A stretch of DNA of 64,000 nucleotides, taken from JANPPS01 sp965246925 (lineage in GTDB: Bacteria > Pseudomonadota > Alphaproteobacteria > Acetobacterales > Acetobacteraceae). This document shows positions 1 to 8,670 of the stretch, piece after piece. The position numbers were made by a program, and so were the translations under genes. The number at the start of each line of letters is the position of its first letter. Position 1 is the first letter of the stretch. The notes beneath the pieces were generated by a model, which did no database searches, was not told the DNA's origin, and saw only the letters and a list, made by a program, of their open reading frames with translations. The DNA is taken from positions 2,790,001 through 2,854,000 of the forward strand of contig OZ251994.1 of assembly GCA_965246925.1 (NCBI GenBank). The letters run 5' to 3'.

Positions 1-2
1 CG

Positions 3-266
3 CCCAGGGCGCTCGCGGTCTACCGCATGCAGCACACGACCTTCCACGGCCTGCGCTTCTACCTTGACGACCTCGTGACCGACGCGGCCGCGCGCGGGCA
101 GGGCCTGGGCGGCGCCCTGCTGGACTGGTGCATCCGCACGGCGCGGGAGGCCGGCTGCGACACGTTCGCGCTCGATTCCGGGGTGCAGCGGGCCGCCGCG
201 CACCGGTTCTACTTCCGCCACGGCCTCACAATCGGCTCATTCGGCTTCAATCTCGGTCTGGACTGA
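3..266 (+). CDS. GNAT-family N-acetyltransferase, 5'-truncated by window edge
   Basis: The reading frame is open from the first complete codon at base 3, and a Met at base 27 is internal, so the true start lies outside the window. The visible 87 residues hold the acetyl-CoA-binding motif A of GNAT enzymes (ARGQGLGGALLDW, the R-x-x-G-x-G/A loop plus following helix), then a strand and a helix ending in HRFYFRHGL, the usual GNAT end (x-a-x-x-F-Y-x-k-x-G-F). Substrate cannot be inferred. The cupin gene follows 32 bases downstream on the same strand. Confidence 0.75.
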   Translation, partial: PRALAVYRMQHTTFHGLRFYLDDLVTDAAARGQGLGGALLDWCIRTAREAGCDTFALDSGVQRAAAHRFYFRHGLTIGSFGFNLGLD

Positions 267-298
267 TGTAAACCGGAGATGTTCACTGGGAGGACATC

Positions 299-676
299 AT
301 GAAAAAACTCATGGCCGCAATACTGTTCGCAACCTTTGGCACGGCGCAGGCCGCCACCGTCACCCCGCTCGTCTCCCACGCCCTACCCGGCGGCCCCGCC
401 AAGGAGGGCGTCATGATGACGGTGGAACTCGCCCCCGGCGAGGCCAGCCCCATCCACCAGCACAAGGCCAACGTCTTCGTCTATATGCTGAGCGGCGCGG
501 TGCAGATGCAGGTCAAGGGCGGCCCCGAAACCACCATCCACGCCGGCGAAACCTTCTACGAGGCCCCAGGCGACATCCACACCGTCAGCAAGAACGTCAG
601 CACGACCGAACCCGCGAAGTTCATCGCTTTCTTCGTCAAAACCAAGGGCGCCCCCGTCGTCATCCCCGTGCGGTAG
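299..676 (+). CDS. secreted single-domain cupin protein
   Basis: 125 residues. Residues 1-18 form a Sec signal peptide (MKKLMAAILFATFGTAQA, cleavage after AQA), so the product is probably periplasmic. The rest is one small cupin barrel: motif 1 is PGEASPIHQHKANVFVYMLSG, with His residues and a Glu position replaced, and motif 2 contains PGDIHTVSKN. These supply likely metal-binding histidines. An AGGA-type ribosome site (gggaggacatc) precedes the ATG. The reaction is unknown; small secreted cupins of this type are usually annotated only by fold. Confidence 0.75.
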   Translation: MKKLMAAILFATFGTAQAATVTPLVSHALPGGPAKEGVMMTVELAPGEASPIHQHKANVFVYMLSGAVQMQVKGGPETTIHAGETFYEAPGDIHTVSKNVSTTEPAKFIAFFVKTKGAPVVIPVR

Positions 677-695
677 GTCGGGCCGGGCATTCCCG

Positions 696-2450
696 CTAGT
701 ATCCGCTCACATCCGCCAGCGTGAACCCCTGGCCGACCAGCGCGTCGAACTCCTCCTGGTAGATCGCATTCGGCAACCCATGCCGCGCGATCAGACCCGG
801 CGTGCCGCTCTTTTCCCAGATCGCGGCATACAGGGTCTGCGCGCCAGCCTTAAAGCCGCTGACCTGCACCAGATGAAAACCCTGGCCGTTCATCTGGTCG
901 AACGCGTCCTGATACTGCTGCCCCGTCAACCCATGCCGCGCGGCCCAGGGCGGCGAGGGCACCTTGCGCCAGATCGCGGCGTACCGCGGCTCCGTGCCGA
1001 CGGCGTAACCGCTCACCCGCTCGAGCCGGAAGCCCTGGCGCAGATTGTCGTCGAACGCGGCCTGATATTGGGCCGAGGTCAGGCCGTGCCGGGCGACCCA
1101 GGCCGTGCCGCCGGGCCGCTTGTCCCAGATCGCCGCGTAGAAGTCCTGGCCACTCACCGTATAGCCATCGACCCAGGCCAGCGTGAACCCTGCCGCCAAG
1201 TTCTGATCGAACTCCGCCTGAAACTGCGCCGACGTCAGCCCGTGCCGCGCCAGCCACGCGCCTCCCGGCTGCTTCCGCCAGATTGCGGCGAAGTGTGGCT
1301 GCCCGCCGATATCATAGCCGCTGACTGCGGTCAGGCGAAAGCCGTCCGTCGTATGCTTGTCGAACTCCGCCTGATACTCTGCCCCCGTCAGCCCATGCCG
1401 CGCGATGAACGGCACGCCGCCCTTGGTCCAGATCGCCGCGTAATGGTCCGGCGAGTCCGGGACCCCGGTATATTGCGACACCCGGCACGTCGCATCGTTC
1501 GGCAACGGCCCATTCGGATCGGCCTTATAGCGAAGCGCACAGGCCCGGATCGCGTCCGCATGCGCCGCGTGCCCGGGGTCGAACGCGACCTGCCCCAGCA
1601 GCATCCACAGCGGAGAAGCCGCACTATGCGGGTTCTTGCTCGACTCAAGACTTTTCTGCGTAGCGCGCATGCCGAAATCCAGCGCCGTCCCGCCGTCGCC
1701 GGAGTTGCTGACCCCCATCCGGTGACAGCCGTTGCAGGTGTTATCGACCGTCCGATGGGTCACCGGGTCGGTCACCATGGCGGTCACCCGATACGCCTTC
1801 CAATCCGCAAAGGTCTGCCCCACGAAGTAATACGGATGCCCGTCCGAGTTGAACGAACTATCCCCGGCCCCCGGCAGCTTGTTCGGCCCGGTAATCTGCG
1901 ACAAATACGGTGAGCGGATGATCGGCCCGTTGTCATGACAGCCGACGCAGTTCTCGCCCTTGGTGCCCTGGGGCGACATCCATTCGCCCGTTTCGGCCGA
2001 TGGTGCCACGACCTTATGGCTGAGCCCAGAATGCGGACCCTCCTGATAGAAGCACGTCGCCCCAGTCTTCGTGTTGTGCTGGATGACCGCGATGTCGCCG
2101 TAGAGGCCAGGCTGGTTTCCTTTCTTGCGGCAATGCGCCACCACGAACGCGGCGGGCGTACGCACAAGCACGTGAAACCGGCTACCGGGGTCGCATTGCC
2201 GGTTTAACCGGTTCGGCCGGTCACAGGTCGCAACGCCGAGCGCGGGGTTGGCCGGGTTCACGAAGTGCGCGTTGGTCATCGGCACCTCGGTCGCCGCCGG
2301 ATCATCGCAGTCGAACGCCGGCACGGACACCCCCGTCTCGATATCGCACTGCGCCGCAAACTGCTGCAGCGTCTCCGCCCCCAGGGCGGGGCTGGCCAAC
2401 AGCGAGGCGAGAACTAGGCCAACCCGGGCGAACCCGTCTATTCGAGCCAT
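696..2450 (-). CDS. secreted di-haem cytochrome-like protein with five BTRD1-type tandem repeats
   Basis: 584 residues from the ATG at 2450, chosen because AGGAGA lies 7 bases upstream and a signal peptide follows (VGLVLASLLASPALGA). An upstream in-frame start at 2528 would add 26 residues and bury the signal. The N-terminal ~350 residues carry two haem-attachment motifs, CVGCH and CNGCH. The C-terminal ~240 residues (bases about 699-1450) are five ~46-residue repeats of the pattern YAAIW-x-K...ARHGLT-x-x-x-Y-Q-x-x-FD...GF-x-L-x-x-VSGY, which I recognise as the bacterial tandem repeat domain BTRD1 (seen in polyglycine hydrolases and beta-lactamase-like proteins). The combination with c-type haem is unusual. 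Function unknown; a periplasmic or cell-surface redox or binding protein is an inference. Confidence 0.75.
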   Translation of the reverse strand: MARIDGFARVGLVLASLLASPALGAETLQQFAAQCDIETGVSVPAFDCDDPAATEVPMTNAHFVNPANPALGVATCDRPNRLNRQCDPGSRFHVLVRTPAAFVVAHCRKKGNQPGLYGDIAVIQHNTKTGATCFYQEGPHSGLSHKVVAPSAETGEWMSPQGTKGENCVGCHDNGPIIRSPYLSQITGPNKLPGAGDSSFNSDGHPYYFVGQTFADWKAYRVTAMVTDPVTHRTVDNTCNGCHRMGVSNSGDGGTALDFGMRATQKSLESSKNPHSAASPLWMLLGQVAFDPGHAAHADAIRACALRYKADPNGPLPNDATCRVSQYTGVPDSPDHYAAIWTKGGVPFIARHGLTGAEYQAEFDKHTTDGFRLTAVSGYDIGGQPHFAAIWRKQPGGAWLARHGLTSAQFQAEFDQNLAAGFTLAWVDGYTVSGQDFYAAIWDKRPGGTAWVARHGLTSAQYQAAFDDNLRQGFRLERVSGYAVGTEPRYAAIWRKVPSPPWAARHGLTGQQYQDAFDQMNGQGFHLVQVSGFKAGAQTLYAAIWEKSGTPGLIARHGLPNAIYQEEFDALVGQGFTLADVSGY

Positions 2451-2508
2451 GAGCGTTCTCCTGGCAAAACGGAACAACAATGCAACGACATTGCCGCACG
2501 TAATCTCG

Positions 2509-2688
2509 TTAGTCAAGCAAAACGACACTCGGCCTTATGGCTTCCCTTTTCGGCGCACCTTCGTCATCGGCGCACCGGGCCTGAGCCGGGCGATGATCAA
2601 AGGCGAGTCCCAGGCACCGTTCATAGGCAGGGCGCAAATAACGGGGGTTCTTGCCGCCGCAGCGAGCGCAGACCGTACTTTCCTTCAG
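2509..2688 (-). CDS. possible small Cys-containing protein, CTG start, overlooked short ORF
   Basis: Directly after the ParA gene a 59-codon frame runs from a CTG at 2688 to a TAA at 2509. The sequence GGAGG, formed by the last two codons of parA, lies 7 bases before this CTG, an ideal ribosome-site spacing. The predicted peptide starts with a CxxC knuckle (CARCGGKNP) and has further Cys at RC and RC positions, suggesting a small zinc-ribbon-like protein. No ATG, GTG or TTG is available in frame, so it may instead be a remnant. Low confidence. Confidence 0.25.
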   Translation of the reverse strand: MKESTVCARCGGKNPRYLRPAYERCLGLAFDHRPAQARCADDEGAPKREAIRPSVVLLD

Positions 2689-2691
2689 AGA

Positions 2692-3324
2692 CTAACCTCC
2701 CGGTGTCACGACCTCTAGCAGCCCGGCCAGCAACGCCCGCAGCTCCGCCGCCGCTAGCGTCTTCGGCGCCGCCTCCGTGATCCCCAGGCCCTGGCCAAAC
2801 GCCGTGCTGAACGCCGCCCGGTTGCCCAGTGTCATCGGCAGCACCACCATGTGCCGGGCCAGCAACTCGCGCGCCGTGGCGTCCCGCAGCCGGGCGCTGC
2901 CGGCCACGCGGTTCAGGACCAGGCACGACGGGCGTTTCTCTTCCGCCGCCAGCTTCAGCGTGCCCTCCGCCGCCCAGATGTCCGGGGGACTGGGCTGCAC
3001 CGGGATCACCACCAGGTCGGCGCCGCGGATGGCGCGCCGGGCGTCCGTGTCCACGTGCGGCGCGCTGTCCACCAGCACCACGTCATGCGTCCGCCGCAGC
3101 CGCTCAAGCTCCGCCGCCAGGCGCCAGCCGGCGTGGTCGGACAGCGTGATCCCTGGCACATCCCGCCCCGCGCGCAGCGCATGCCAGCGCACGAGGCTAT
3201 GCTGCGGATCGATGTCCAGCACCGCCACCTTGCGGTCCATCGCCAGCGCCGCGGCCAGGTTGGCGACCAGAGTCGTCTTGCCGGCGCCCCCCTTCTGCTG
3301 CGCCACCGTGATCACCACCGCCAT
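2692..3324 (-). CDS. ParA/MinD-family ATPase, orphan
   Basis: 210 residues from the ATG at 3324, chosen because GAGGAGG lies about 6 bases upstream; a start at 3366 would add 14 residues without a ribosome site. The deviant Walker A (KGGAGKTT), the DIDPQ Walker A' strand and the Walker B-like VLVDSAPH identify a ParA-type ATPase that binds ATP as a sandwich dimer. There is no ParB, MinE or parS-like sequence nearby, so cargo positioning or a nitrogenase-iron-protein-like role cannot be chosen. It is divergent from the NAD(P)HX repair gene with 45 bases between starts, so the two promoters must overlap. Confidence 0.85.
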   Translation of the reverse strand: MAVVITVAQQKGGAGKTTLVANLAAALAMDRKVAVLDIDPQHSLVRWHALRAGRDVPGITLSDHAGWRLAAELERLRRTHDVVLVDSAPHVDTDARRAIRGADLVVIPVQPSPPDIWAAEGTLKLAAEEKRPSCLVLNRVAGSARLRDATARELLARHMVVLPMTLGNRAAFSTAFGQGLGITEAAPKTLAAAELRALLAGLLEVVTPGG

Positions 3325-3369
3325 CCCAGCCTCCTCGATTTCCGGCCCGTTCTGGCGCACGATCACGGC

Positions 3370-4737
3370 ATGATCGAGGCCGTTCTCACGCCCACCGAAA
3401 TGTTCCGCGCCGATGCCTTAGCGGACGCCGCCGGAGTCCCGCCAGACCAGCTGATGCAGGCCGCCGGGCGCGCCGTGGCCCGGGCCGTGCGGCAGTTCCG
3501 CCCCGTCCAGCGCATGGGCCGCGTCCTGGTGCTCTGCGGACCCGGCAACAATGGCGGGGACGGCTACGTCGCCGCCCGCCTGCTGGAGCAAGATGGCTGG
3601 CCCGTCGCTGTCGCGGCCCTCGACAACAACCGCTGGCTCGGCGTGCGCGTCCCGTTCACCCCGGGCGAGGCCGCGCGGGCTGAAATCGTGATCGACGCGG
3701 TATTCGGCGCCGGCCTCCGCGGCCCCGTCCCGGACCCGGTCGCGGACACGCTGGCCGCCGCCCACCGCGTGCTGGCGATCGAACTGCCGAGCGGCCTCGA
3801 CGGCGCGACCGGCCAACCCCGCGGCCGGGTGCGCGCGGCGGAGCTGACGATCACGTTTTTCCGGCTGAAACCCGGACACCTGTTGCTGCCGGGCCGGACC
3901 TTATGCGGGCGGGTGATCCTGGCTGATATCGGGCTGCCGCCCTCGGTGATAGACACCATCCGGCCGCAAACCTTCCGCAACACCCCCGCACTCTGGACCC
4001 TGCCGCAGCCCGGCGCCGCCAGTCATAAATACGCGCGCGGCCACCTGACCGTCCTGGGCGGCGCCATGACCGGCGCGGCGCGCATGGCGGCCGATGCCGG
4101 GCGCCGGGTTGGGGCCGGGCTGGTCAGCATCGCGTCCGCCGCGCCGCACGCCTATGACGCCGCGCCGGCCAGCATCATCGTGACCGGGCGCGCCCTGGCC
4201 GACCTGGCGCAGGACGTGAGGGCCAATGCCTGGGTCGTGGGACCCGGCCTCGGCATCGACGCCGCGCGCGCCGCCCTCCCGCTCCTGGCCGGCCGCCTGA
4301 TCGTGGCCGACGCCGATGCGCTGCATGGCCCGGCCGAGGCGCTGGCGGGCTGCGCGGTGCTGACGCCGCATGAGGGCGAGTTCACCCGCCTCTTCGGCCC
4401 GCCCGGTCCGGATAAGCTCGCTGCGGTGCGAGCTGCGGCACAGCGCGTGGGCGCGGTCGTGTTGCTGAAAGGCGCCGATACCGTGATCGCGGCGCCGGAC
4501 GGGCGGGCGGCGATTAACGACAACGCGCCGCCCTGGCTGGCCACGGCCGGGGCAGGGGACGTGCTGGCCGGCACCATTGGCGGGCTGCTGGCGCAAGGAA
4601 TGCCCGCGTGGAAGGCGGCCTGCGCCGGCGTCTGGCTGCACGGGCGCGCCGCACAGCTGGCCGGGCCGGGCCTATTGGCGGACACACTGCCTGAAAATAT
4701 TACCCGCGCCTGCCTGGAACAGTGGATTACGCCGTGA
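3370..4737 (+). CDS. nnr: bifunctional NAD(P)H-hydrate epimerase / dehydratase
   Basis: 455 residues. The N-terminal YjeF/NAXE half (about 1-200) has the epimerase signature CGPGNNGGDGYVAARLL and the IDAVFGAGLRG segment. The C-terminal NAXD carbohydrate-kinase-like half has LTPHEGEFTRLF, the KGADTVI strand and the ATAGAGDVLAG phosphate loop. The enzyme repairs hydrated NADH and NADPH: the epimerase interconverts R and S forms and the dehydratase removes water using ADP or ATP. The ATG at 3370 gives the expected N-terminus (LTPTEMFRAD). No strong ribosome site is visible. Length is shorter than the E. coli protein (~515) but both active-site regions are complete. Confidence 0.93.
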   Translation: MIEAVLTPTEMFRADALADAAGVPPDQLMQAAGRAVARAVRQFRPVQRMGRVLVLCGPGNNGGDGYVAARLLEQDGWPVAVAALDNNRWLGVRVPFTPGEAARAEIVIDAVFGAGLRGPVPDPVADTLAAAHRVLAIELPSGLDGATGQPRGRVRAAELTITFFRLKPGHLLLPGRTLCGRVILADIGLPPSVIDTIRPQTFRNTPALWTLPQPGAASHKYARGHLTVLGGAMTGAARMAADAGRRVGAGLVSIASAAPHAYDAAPASIIVTGRALADLAQDVRANAWVVGPGLGIDAARAALPLLAGRLIVADADALHGPAEALAGCAVLTPHEGEFTRLFGPPGPDKLAAVRAAAQRVGAVVLLKGADTVIAAPDGRAAINDNAPPWLATAGAGDVLAGTIGGLLAQGMPAWKAACAGVWLHGRAAQLAGPGLLADTLPENITRACLEQWITP

Positions 4738-4780
4738 ATACAGTGCGCTATAACACCGGGGCGAGACTGGAGCCCGCCCC

Positions 4781-6181
4781 ATGAGTGACGCCGCCGCCCC
4801 GATCGGCCTGTTCGACCGCGCCATCCGCCGCATCGCCGGGGTCTGGCGGGACATGGCGGCCACCGTCAGCACGGATGACGATGACAGCATTGCCGCGCAA
4901 ATGCGCGCCTGCCTGCTGGCCCGCGGCGGCGAAGTGAGCGCCCGCAACCGCGCCGCCAAGCTGGCCGAAACCTACCTCAGCCTGGACGATGCCGGGCGCC
5001 GCGGCTTCCTGCTGGACCTCGCGCATTTCGACTCCGATCCCGAGGCCGCCGCCACCGCGTTCGATGCGCTGCAGGCCCAGACCGGCCCGGCCGAGCGCGC
5101 CGCCGCCACCGTCCGCCTGCGGCGCGCCCTGGAACCGCCGCGCGTCCGCCTGCTGACGCAATTCACCACGATCCCTTCCGGCATGAAATTCCTGGTGGAC
5201 CTCCGCGCCACCCTGCTCGAGCTGATGCGCGGCGATCCGTTTCTGGAGGCGCTGGAGTCCGACCTGCACCACTTGCTCGCCAGCTGGTTCGACATCGGCT
5301 TCCTCGAGCTCGTGCGCATCGATTGGAACAGCCCGGCGATCCTGCTCGAACGCCTGGTCGGCTACGAGGCCGTGCACGAAATCCGGTCCTGGAGCGACCT
5401 CAAGAACCGGCTCGACAGTGACCGGCGCTGCTACGCGCTGTTCCACCACCGCATGCCGAACGAGCCGCTGATCTTCGTCGAGGTCGCCCTCGTGCGCGGC
5501 CTGGCCGACAGCGTGCAACGTCTGCTGGACAAGAAGGCGCCGCTGCTGGACCCGAAAGAGGCCGATACCGCCATCTTCTACTCCATCAGCAACTGCCAGC
5601 GCGGCCTCGCCGGCATCAGTTTCGGTAACTTTCTGATCAAGCGCGTGGTGGAGCTGCTGGGGGCGGAGTTCCGCGGCCTGAAGCAATTCGCCACCCTCTC
5701 GCCCATCCCCGGCTTCCGCAAATGGCTCGACGCGCGCCTTGCCGAGGATGACCCGGCGCTACTGAGCGAGGAAGAGGCCAACGCGCTCCGAACTGCGGCA
5801 CCCGCCGCGGCCGCGGCCGAAACCGGGCCGCAAGCCATGCGCGCCATCCTGGCCCATCGCGGCTGGGTCCGCGACAAGACCATGGCCCCGGTGATCGAGC
5901 CGGTGCTGATCCGCCTCGCCGCCCGTTACCTCCTGAACGAAAGCCGCGGCAAGCGCGCGCTCGACCCCGTGGCGCACTTTCACCTCTCCAACGGCGCCCG
6001 CGTGGAACGCGTCATCATGGGCGCTGACACCGCCGGCAAGGGCGTGCGGGAGAGTGCGACGCTCATGGTGAATTACCTGTATGATCCCGCTAAGATCGAG
6101 GACTATCATGAAGATTACGCCGGCGCTGGCAAGCGAAACGCCAGCACCGTCGTGCGCAAATTGGCGAAAGGCTGGTCATGA
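4781..6181 (+). CDS. malonyl-CoA decarboxylase
   Basis: 466 residues, typical length for bacterial malonyl-CoA decarboxylase (malonyl-CoA to acetyl-CoA + CO2). The N-terminal helical half ends near residue 180. The GNAT-fold catalytic half includes the RRCYALFHHRMPNEPLIFVEVAL segment, the catalytic region SNCQRGLAGISFGNFLIK with the conserved Ser, LSPIPGFRKWL, and the late HFHLSNGARVERVIMGAD segment with the conserved His and Ser-Asn. The C-terminal NYLYDP...YHEDY matches the family end. Its stop overlaps the start of the next gene (ATGA), so the two proteins are translationally coupled. Confidence 0.93.
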   Translation: MSDAAAPIGLFDRAIRRIAGVWRDMAATVSTDDDDSIAAQMRACLLARGGEVSARNRAAKLAETYLSLDDAGRRGFLLDLAHFDSDPEAAATAFDALQAQTGPAERAAATVRLRRALEPPRVRLLTQFTTIPSGMKFLVDLRATLLELMRGDPFLEALESDLHHLLASWFDIGFLELVRIDWNSPAILLERLVGYEAVHEIRSWSDLKNRLDSDRRCYALFHHRMPNEPLIFVEVALVRGLADSVQRLLDKKAPLLDPKEADTAIFYSISNCQRGLAGISFGNFLIKRVVELLGAEFRGLKQFATLSPIPGFRKWLDARLAEDDPALLSEEEANALRTAAPAAAAAETGPQAMRAILAHRGWVRDKTMAPVIEPVLIRLAARYLLNESRGKRALDPVAHFHLSNGARVERVIMGADTAGKGVRESATLMVNYLYDPAKIEDYHEDYAGAGKRNASTVVRKLAKGWS

Positions 6182-8541
6182 ACGCTCCCGCCCTCACGGT
6201 CCTCCCGCTGCCGCAAGACCGGCTCGCCGGCCTGCATCAGATCGAGCGGAAGCTGCTCTGGCTGTCCGCCTGGACCATCCACAACGCCAACCACATCCGC
6301 CCCAACCGGGACGGGCTGAAGGTTGGGGGCCACCAGGCCAGCTGCGCCAGCTGCATCAGCATCATCACCGCGCTCTATTTCGAGATCCTGCGCCCGGAGG
6401 ACCGGGTGGCGGTCAAGCCGCACGCCGGGCCGGTGTTCCATGTTGTGAACCTGCTGCTGGGCCGCCAAACCGCTGGTAACATGGAGGGCCTGCGCCGGAT
6501 GGGCGGCATCCAGAGCTACCCATCCCGCACCAAGGACGGGCCGGAGGTGGATTTCAGCACCGGTTCCGTTGGGCTGGGCGTGGCGCTCACCTCGTTCGCC
6601 TCCCTCATGCAGGACTACGTGCGGCTGCATTCGCTCACCGACGCGCCGCCCGGCCGGCACGTGGCCATCGCCGGAGACGCGGAGCTGGACGAGGGCAACA
6701 TCTACGAGGCCCTGCTCGAGGGCTGGAAGCATGACGTCCGCAACGTCTGGTGGGTGATCGACTATAACCGCCAAAGCCTCGACAGCGTCATGCCGGACCG
6801 GTTGTTCGGCCGGATCGAGGGCCTGTTCCGCGACATGGGCTGGAACGTGGTGACGCTCAAATACGGCCGCCTGCTGCAGGCCGCGTTCCTCCGTCCCGGC
6901 GGCCCGGCGCTGGAAACCTGGATCGATGACTGCCCCAACTCGCTCTATTCGGCGCTGACCTTCCAGGGCGGTGCCGCTTGGCGCGTCGCGATCCTGGCGG
7001 AACTCGGCCGGGATGCCGGCGTGCGCGCCATCATCGACCCTTTGTCAGATGATGAGCTGGCCAGGCTCATGACCAATCTGGGCGGCCATGACGTTGATTA
7101 TCTGATCGAGCAGTTCCGCCTGGCCGACGCGGCGGGCGATCAGCCGACGTGCTTCATCGCCTATACCGTGAAGGGCATGGGTCTGCCGTTCGCCGGGCAC
7201 AAGGACAACCATTCGGGCCTCATGACCCGGGACCAGATGGCGGCGTTCCAGGCCGAAAACCGCATCCGGCCCGGCCATGAGTGGGACGTGGCGGAGGGGC
7301 TGGACCTGTCCCAGGACGCGTTCCAGGCGGTGATCGGCGCGGCGCCGTTCGCGCAGCCCCTGACCCCGTCCGGCCGTGCCCTGTCGGCGCCCGTGGTTCC
7401 CGTGCCCGCCGTGCTGCCGCGCCCGGACGTGACCGGACGGAAAGTCAGCACCCAGGCCGGGTTCGGCGACATGCTGGCCGAGATCGGACGCGGCAAGGAT
7501 GAGTGCGCGGCCCTGTCCCGGCATGTGATGACCACGAGCCCGGACGTGACCGTCAGCACCAGCCTCGGCCCCTGGGTCAACCGCCGCGGCGTGTTTGACC
7601 GCCATACCCGGAACGACGTCTTCCGGGACAGCAAGCTGGCGTCGGCCCAGCGCTGGGGCATGTCCCCCACCGGCCAGCATATCGAGCTGGGCATCGCCGA
7701 GCAGAACCTGTTCCTGCTGCTAGCCGCCGCCGGGCTGCAGCATTCACTGAACGGCGCCCGCGTGCTGCCGATCGGCACCGTGTACGACCCGTTCGTGAAC
7801 CGCGGCCTCGATGCGCTGATCTACGCCTGCTATCAGGACGCCCGTTTCCTGCTGGTGAGCACGCCATCCGGCATCACCTTGGCGCCGGAGGGCGGGCAGC
7901 ACCAATCCATCAACACCCCCCTGATCGGCATGGCCGCCGACCGGCTGGCTTCGTTCGAGCCTGCGCACGTGGACGAACTCGCCATCCTGCTGCGCCACGC
8001 GCTGGTGCACATGCAGGACCCCGCGGGCAGCGCGGTCTGGCTGCGCCTATCGACGCGCCAGATCGCCCAGCCCGCCCGCACGCTCGTCCCGGCTGATGTC
8101 ATAGCCGGCGCGCACTGGGTCGTGCCCCCGGCACCCGGCGCCCGCCTGGCCATCGCCTACCAGGGCCCGGTCGCGCCGGAGGCCGAAGCCGCCTTCGCCG
8201 AGATCAAGGACGAAGTGCCCGGCGCCGGCCTTTTGGCCATCACCAGCCCCGACCGCTTACACGCCGGCTGGACCACCGCCGCCCGCACCCGCCGGACCGG
8301 CCAGCCCGCCGTGTCGCATATCGAGCAGATCTTGGCGCCCCTGGCCCGCGATGCCGCCTTGGTCACCGTGCTGGACGGCCACCCCGCCGCCCACAGCTGG
8401 CTTGGCGCCGTCCGTGGCCAGCGCGTGGTGCCATTAGGCCCGGACCATTTCGGCCAGAGCGGCGACATGATCGAGCTGTATGCCGAGTATGGGGTGGACA
8501 CGGATGCGATACTGGATGCGTGTGCACAGGCTCTACTGTAG
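6178..8541 (+). CDS. thiamine-diphosphate enzyme resembling homodimeric pyruvate dehydrogenase E1 / transketolase
   Basis: 787 residues. The N-terminal third matches the AceE-type E1 (LYFEILRPEDRVAVKPHAGP, STGSVGLG). The ThDP site is GDAELDEGN...DYNRQSLD, so the third Gly of the canonical GDG is Ala. The middle domain has GIAEQNLFLLLAAAG, the Glu loop that activates ThDP, and the C-terminal domain carries GPDHFGQSGD. It is about 100 residues shorter than E. coli AceE, and no E2 or E3 gene is adjacent. The start overlaps the malonyl-CoA decarboxylase stop by 4 bases. Likely substrate is a 2-oxoacid or sugar phosphate; the coupling to MCD suggests a role in C3/acetyl-CoA metabolism, but that is inference. 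Confidence 0.75.
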   Translation: MNAPALTVLPLPQDRLAGLHQIERKLLWLSAWTIHNANHIRPNRDGLKVGGHQASCASCISIITALYFEILRPEDRVAVKPHAGPVFHVVNLLLGRQTAGNMEGLRRMGGIQSYPSRTKDGPEVDFSTGSVGLGVALTSFASLMQDYVRLHSLTDAPPGRHVAIAGDAELDEGNIYEALLEGWKHDVRNVWWVIDYNRQSLDSVMPDRLFGRIEGLFRDMGWNVVTLKYGRLLQAAFLRPGGPALETWIDDCPNSLYSALTFQGGAAWRVAILAELGRDAGVRAIIDPLSDDELARLMTNLGGHDVDYLIEQFRLADAAGDQPTCFIAYTVKGMGLPFAGHKDNHSGLMTRDQMAAFQAENRIRPGHEWDVAEGLDLSQDAFQAVIGAAPFAQPLTPSGRALSAPVVPVPAVLPRPDVTGRKVSTQAGFGDMLAEIGRGKDECAALSRHVMTTSPDVTVSTSLGPWVNRRGVFDRHTRNDVFRDSKLASAQRWGMSPTGQHIELGIAEQNLFLLLAAAGLQHSLNGARVLPIGTVYDPFVNRGLDALIYACYQDARFLLVSTPSGITLAPEGGQHQSINTPLIGMAADRLASFEPAHVDELAILLRHALVHMQDPAGSAVWLRLSTRQIAQPARTLVPADVIAGAHWVVPPAPGARLAIAYQGPVAPEAEAAFAEIKDEVPGAGLLAITSPDRLHAGWTTAARTRRTGQPAVSHIEQILAPLARDAALVTVLDGHPAAHSWLGAVRGQRVVPLGPDHFGQSGDMIELYAEYGVDTDAILDACAQALL

Positions 8542-8670
8542 TGTCCCGGCCTCCGTGACGGTGAACTGCATAGGGACGTTCCACTCCACGGCGTGGACCG
8601 TAGGGGAGTGCCCTTTGTATTTCACGACGTCCAAGCAGCGACCCCCTATGCGGCGCGACGAAGTTGACTC

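Noticed and set aside
780..1913. Plus-strand 377-codon frame opposite the di-haem gene
   Set aside because: Arg-rich shadow typical of high-GC antisense; the opposite strand codes a signal peptide, haem motifs and repeats.
4748..5686. Minus-strand 312-codon frame opposite malonyl-CoA decarboxylase
   Set aside because: Antisense shadow; the plus strand clearly encodes MCD with conserved catalytic segments.
8542..8670. Gene between the E1-like enzyme and the histidine kinase
   Set aside because: The plus-strand frame runs into the kinase 3' end and lacks a site; the gap is only 129 bases and is probably terminators of two convergent genes.
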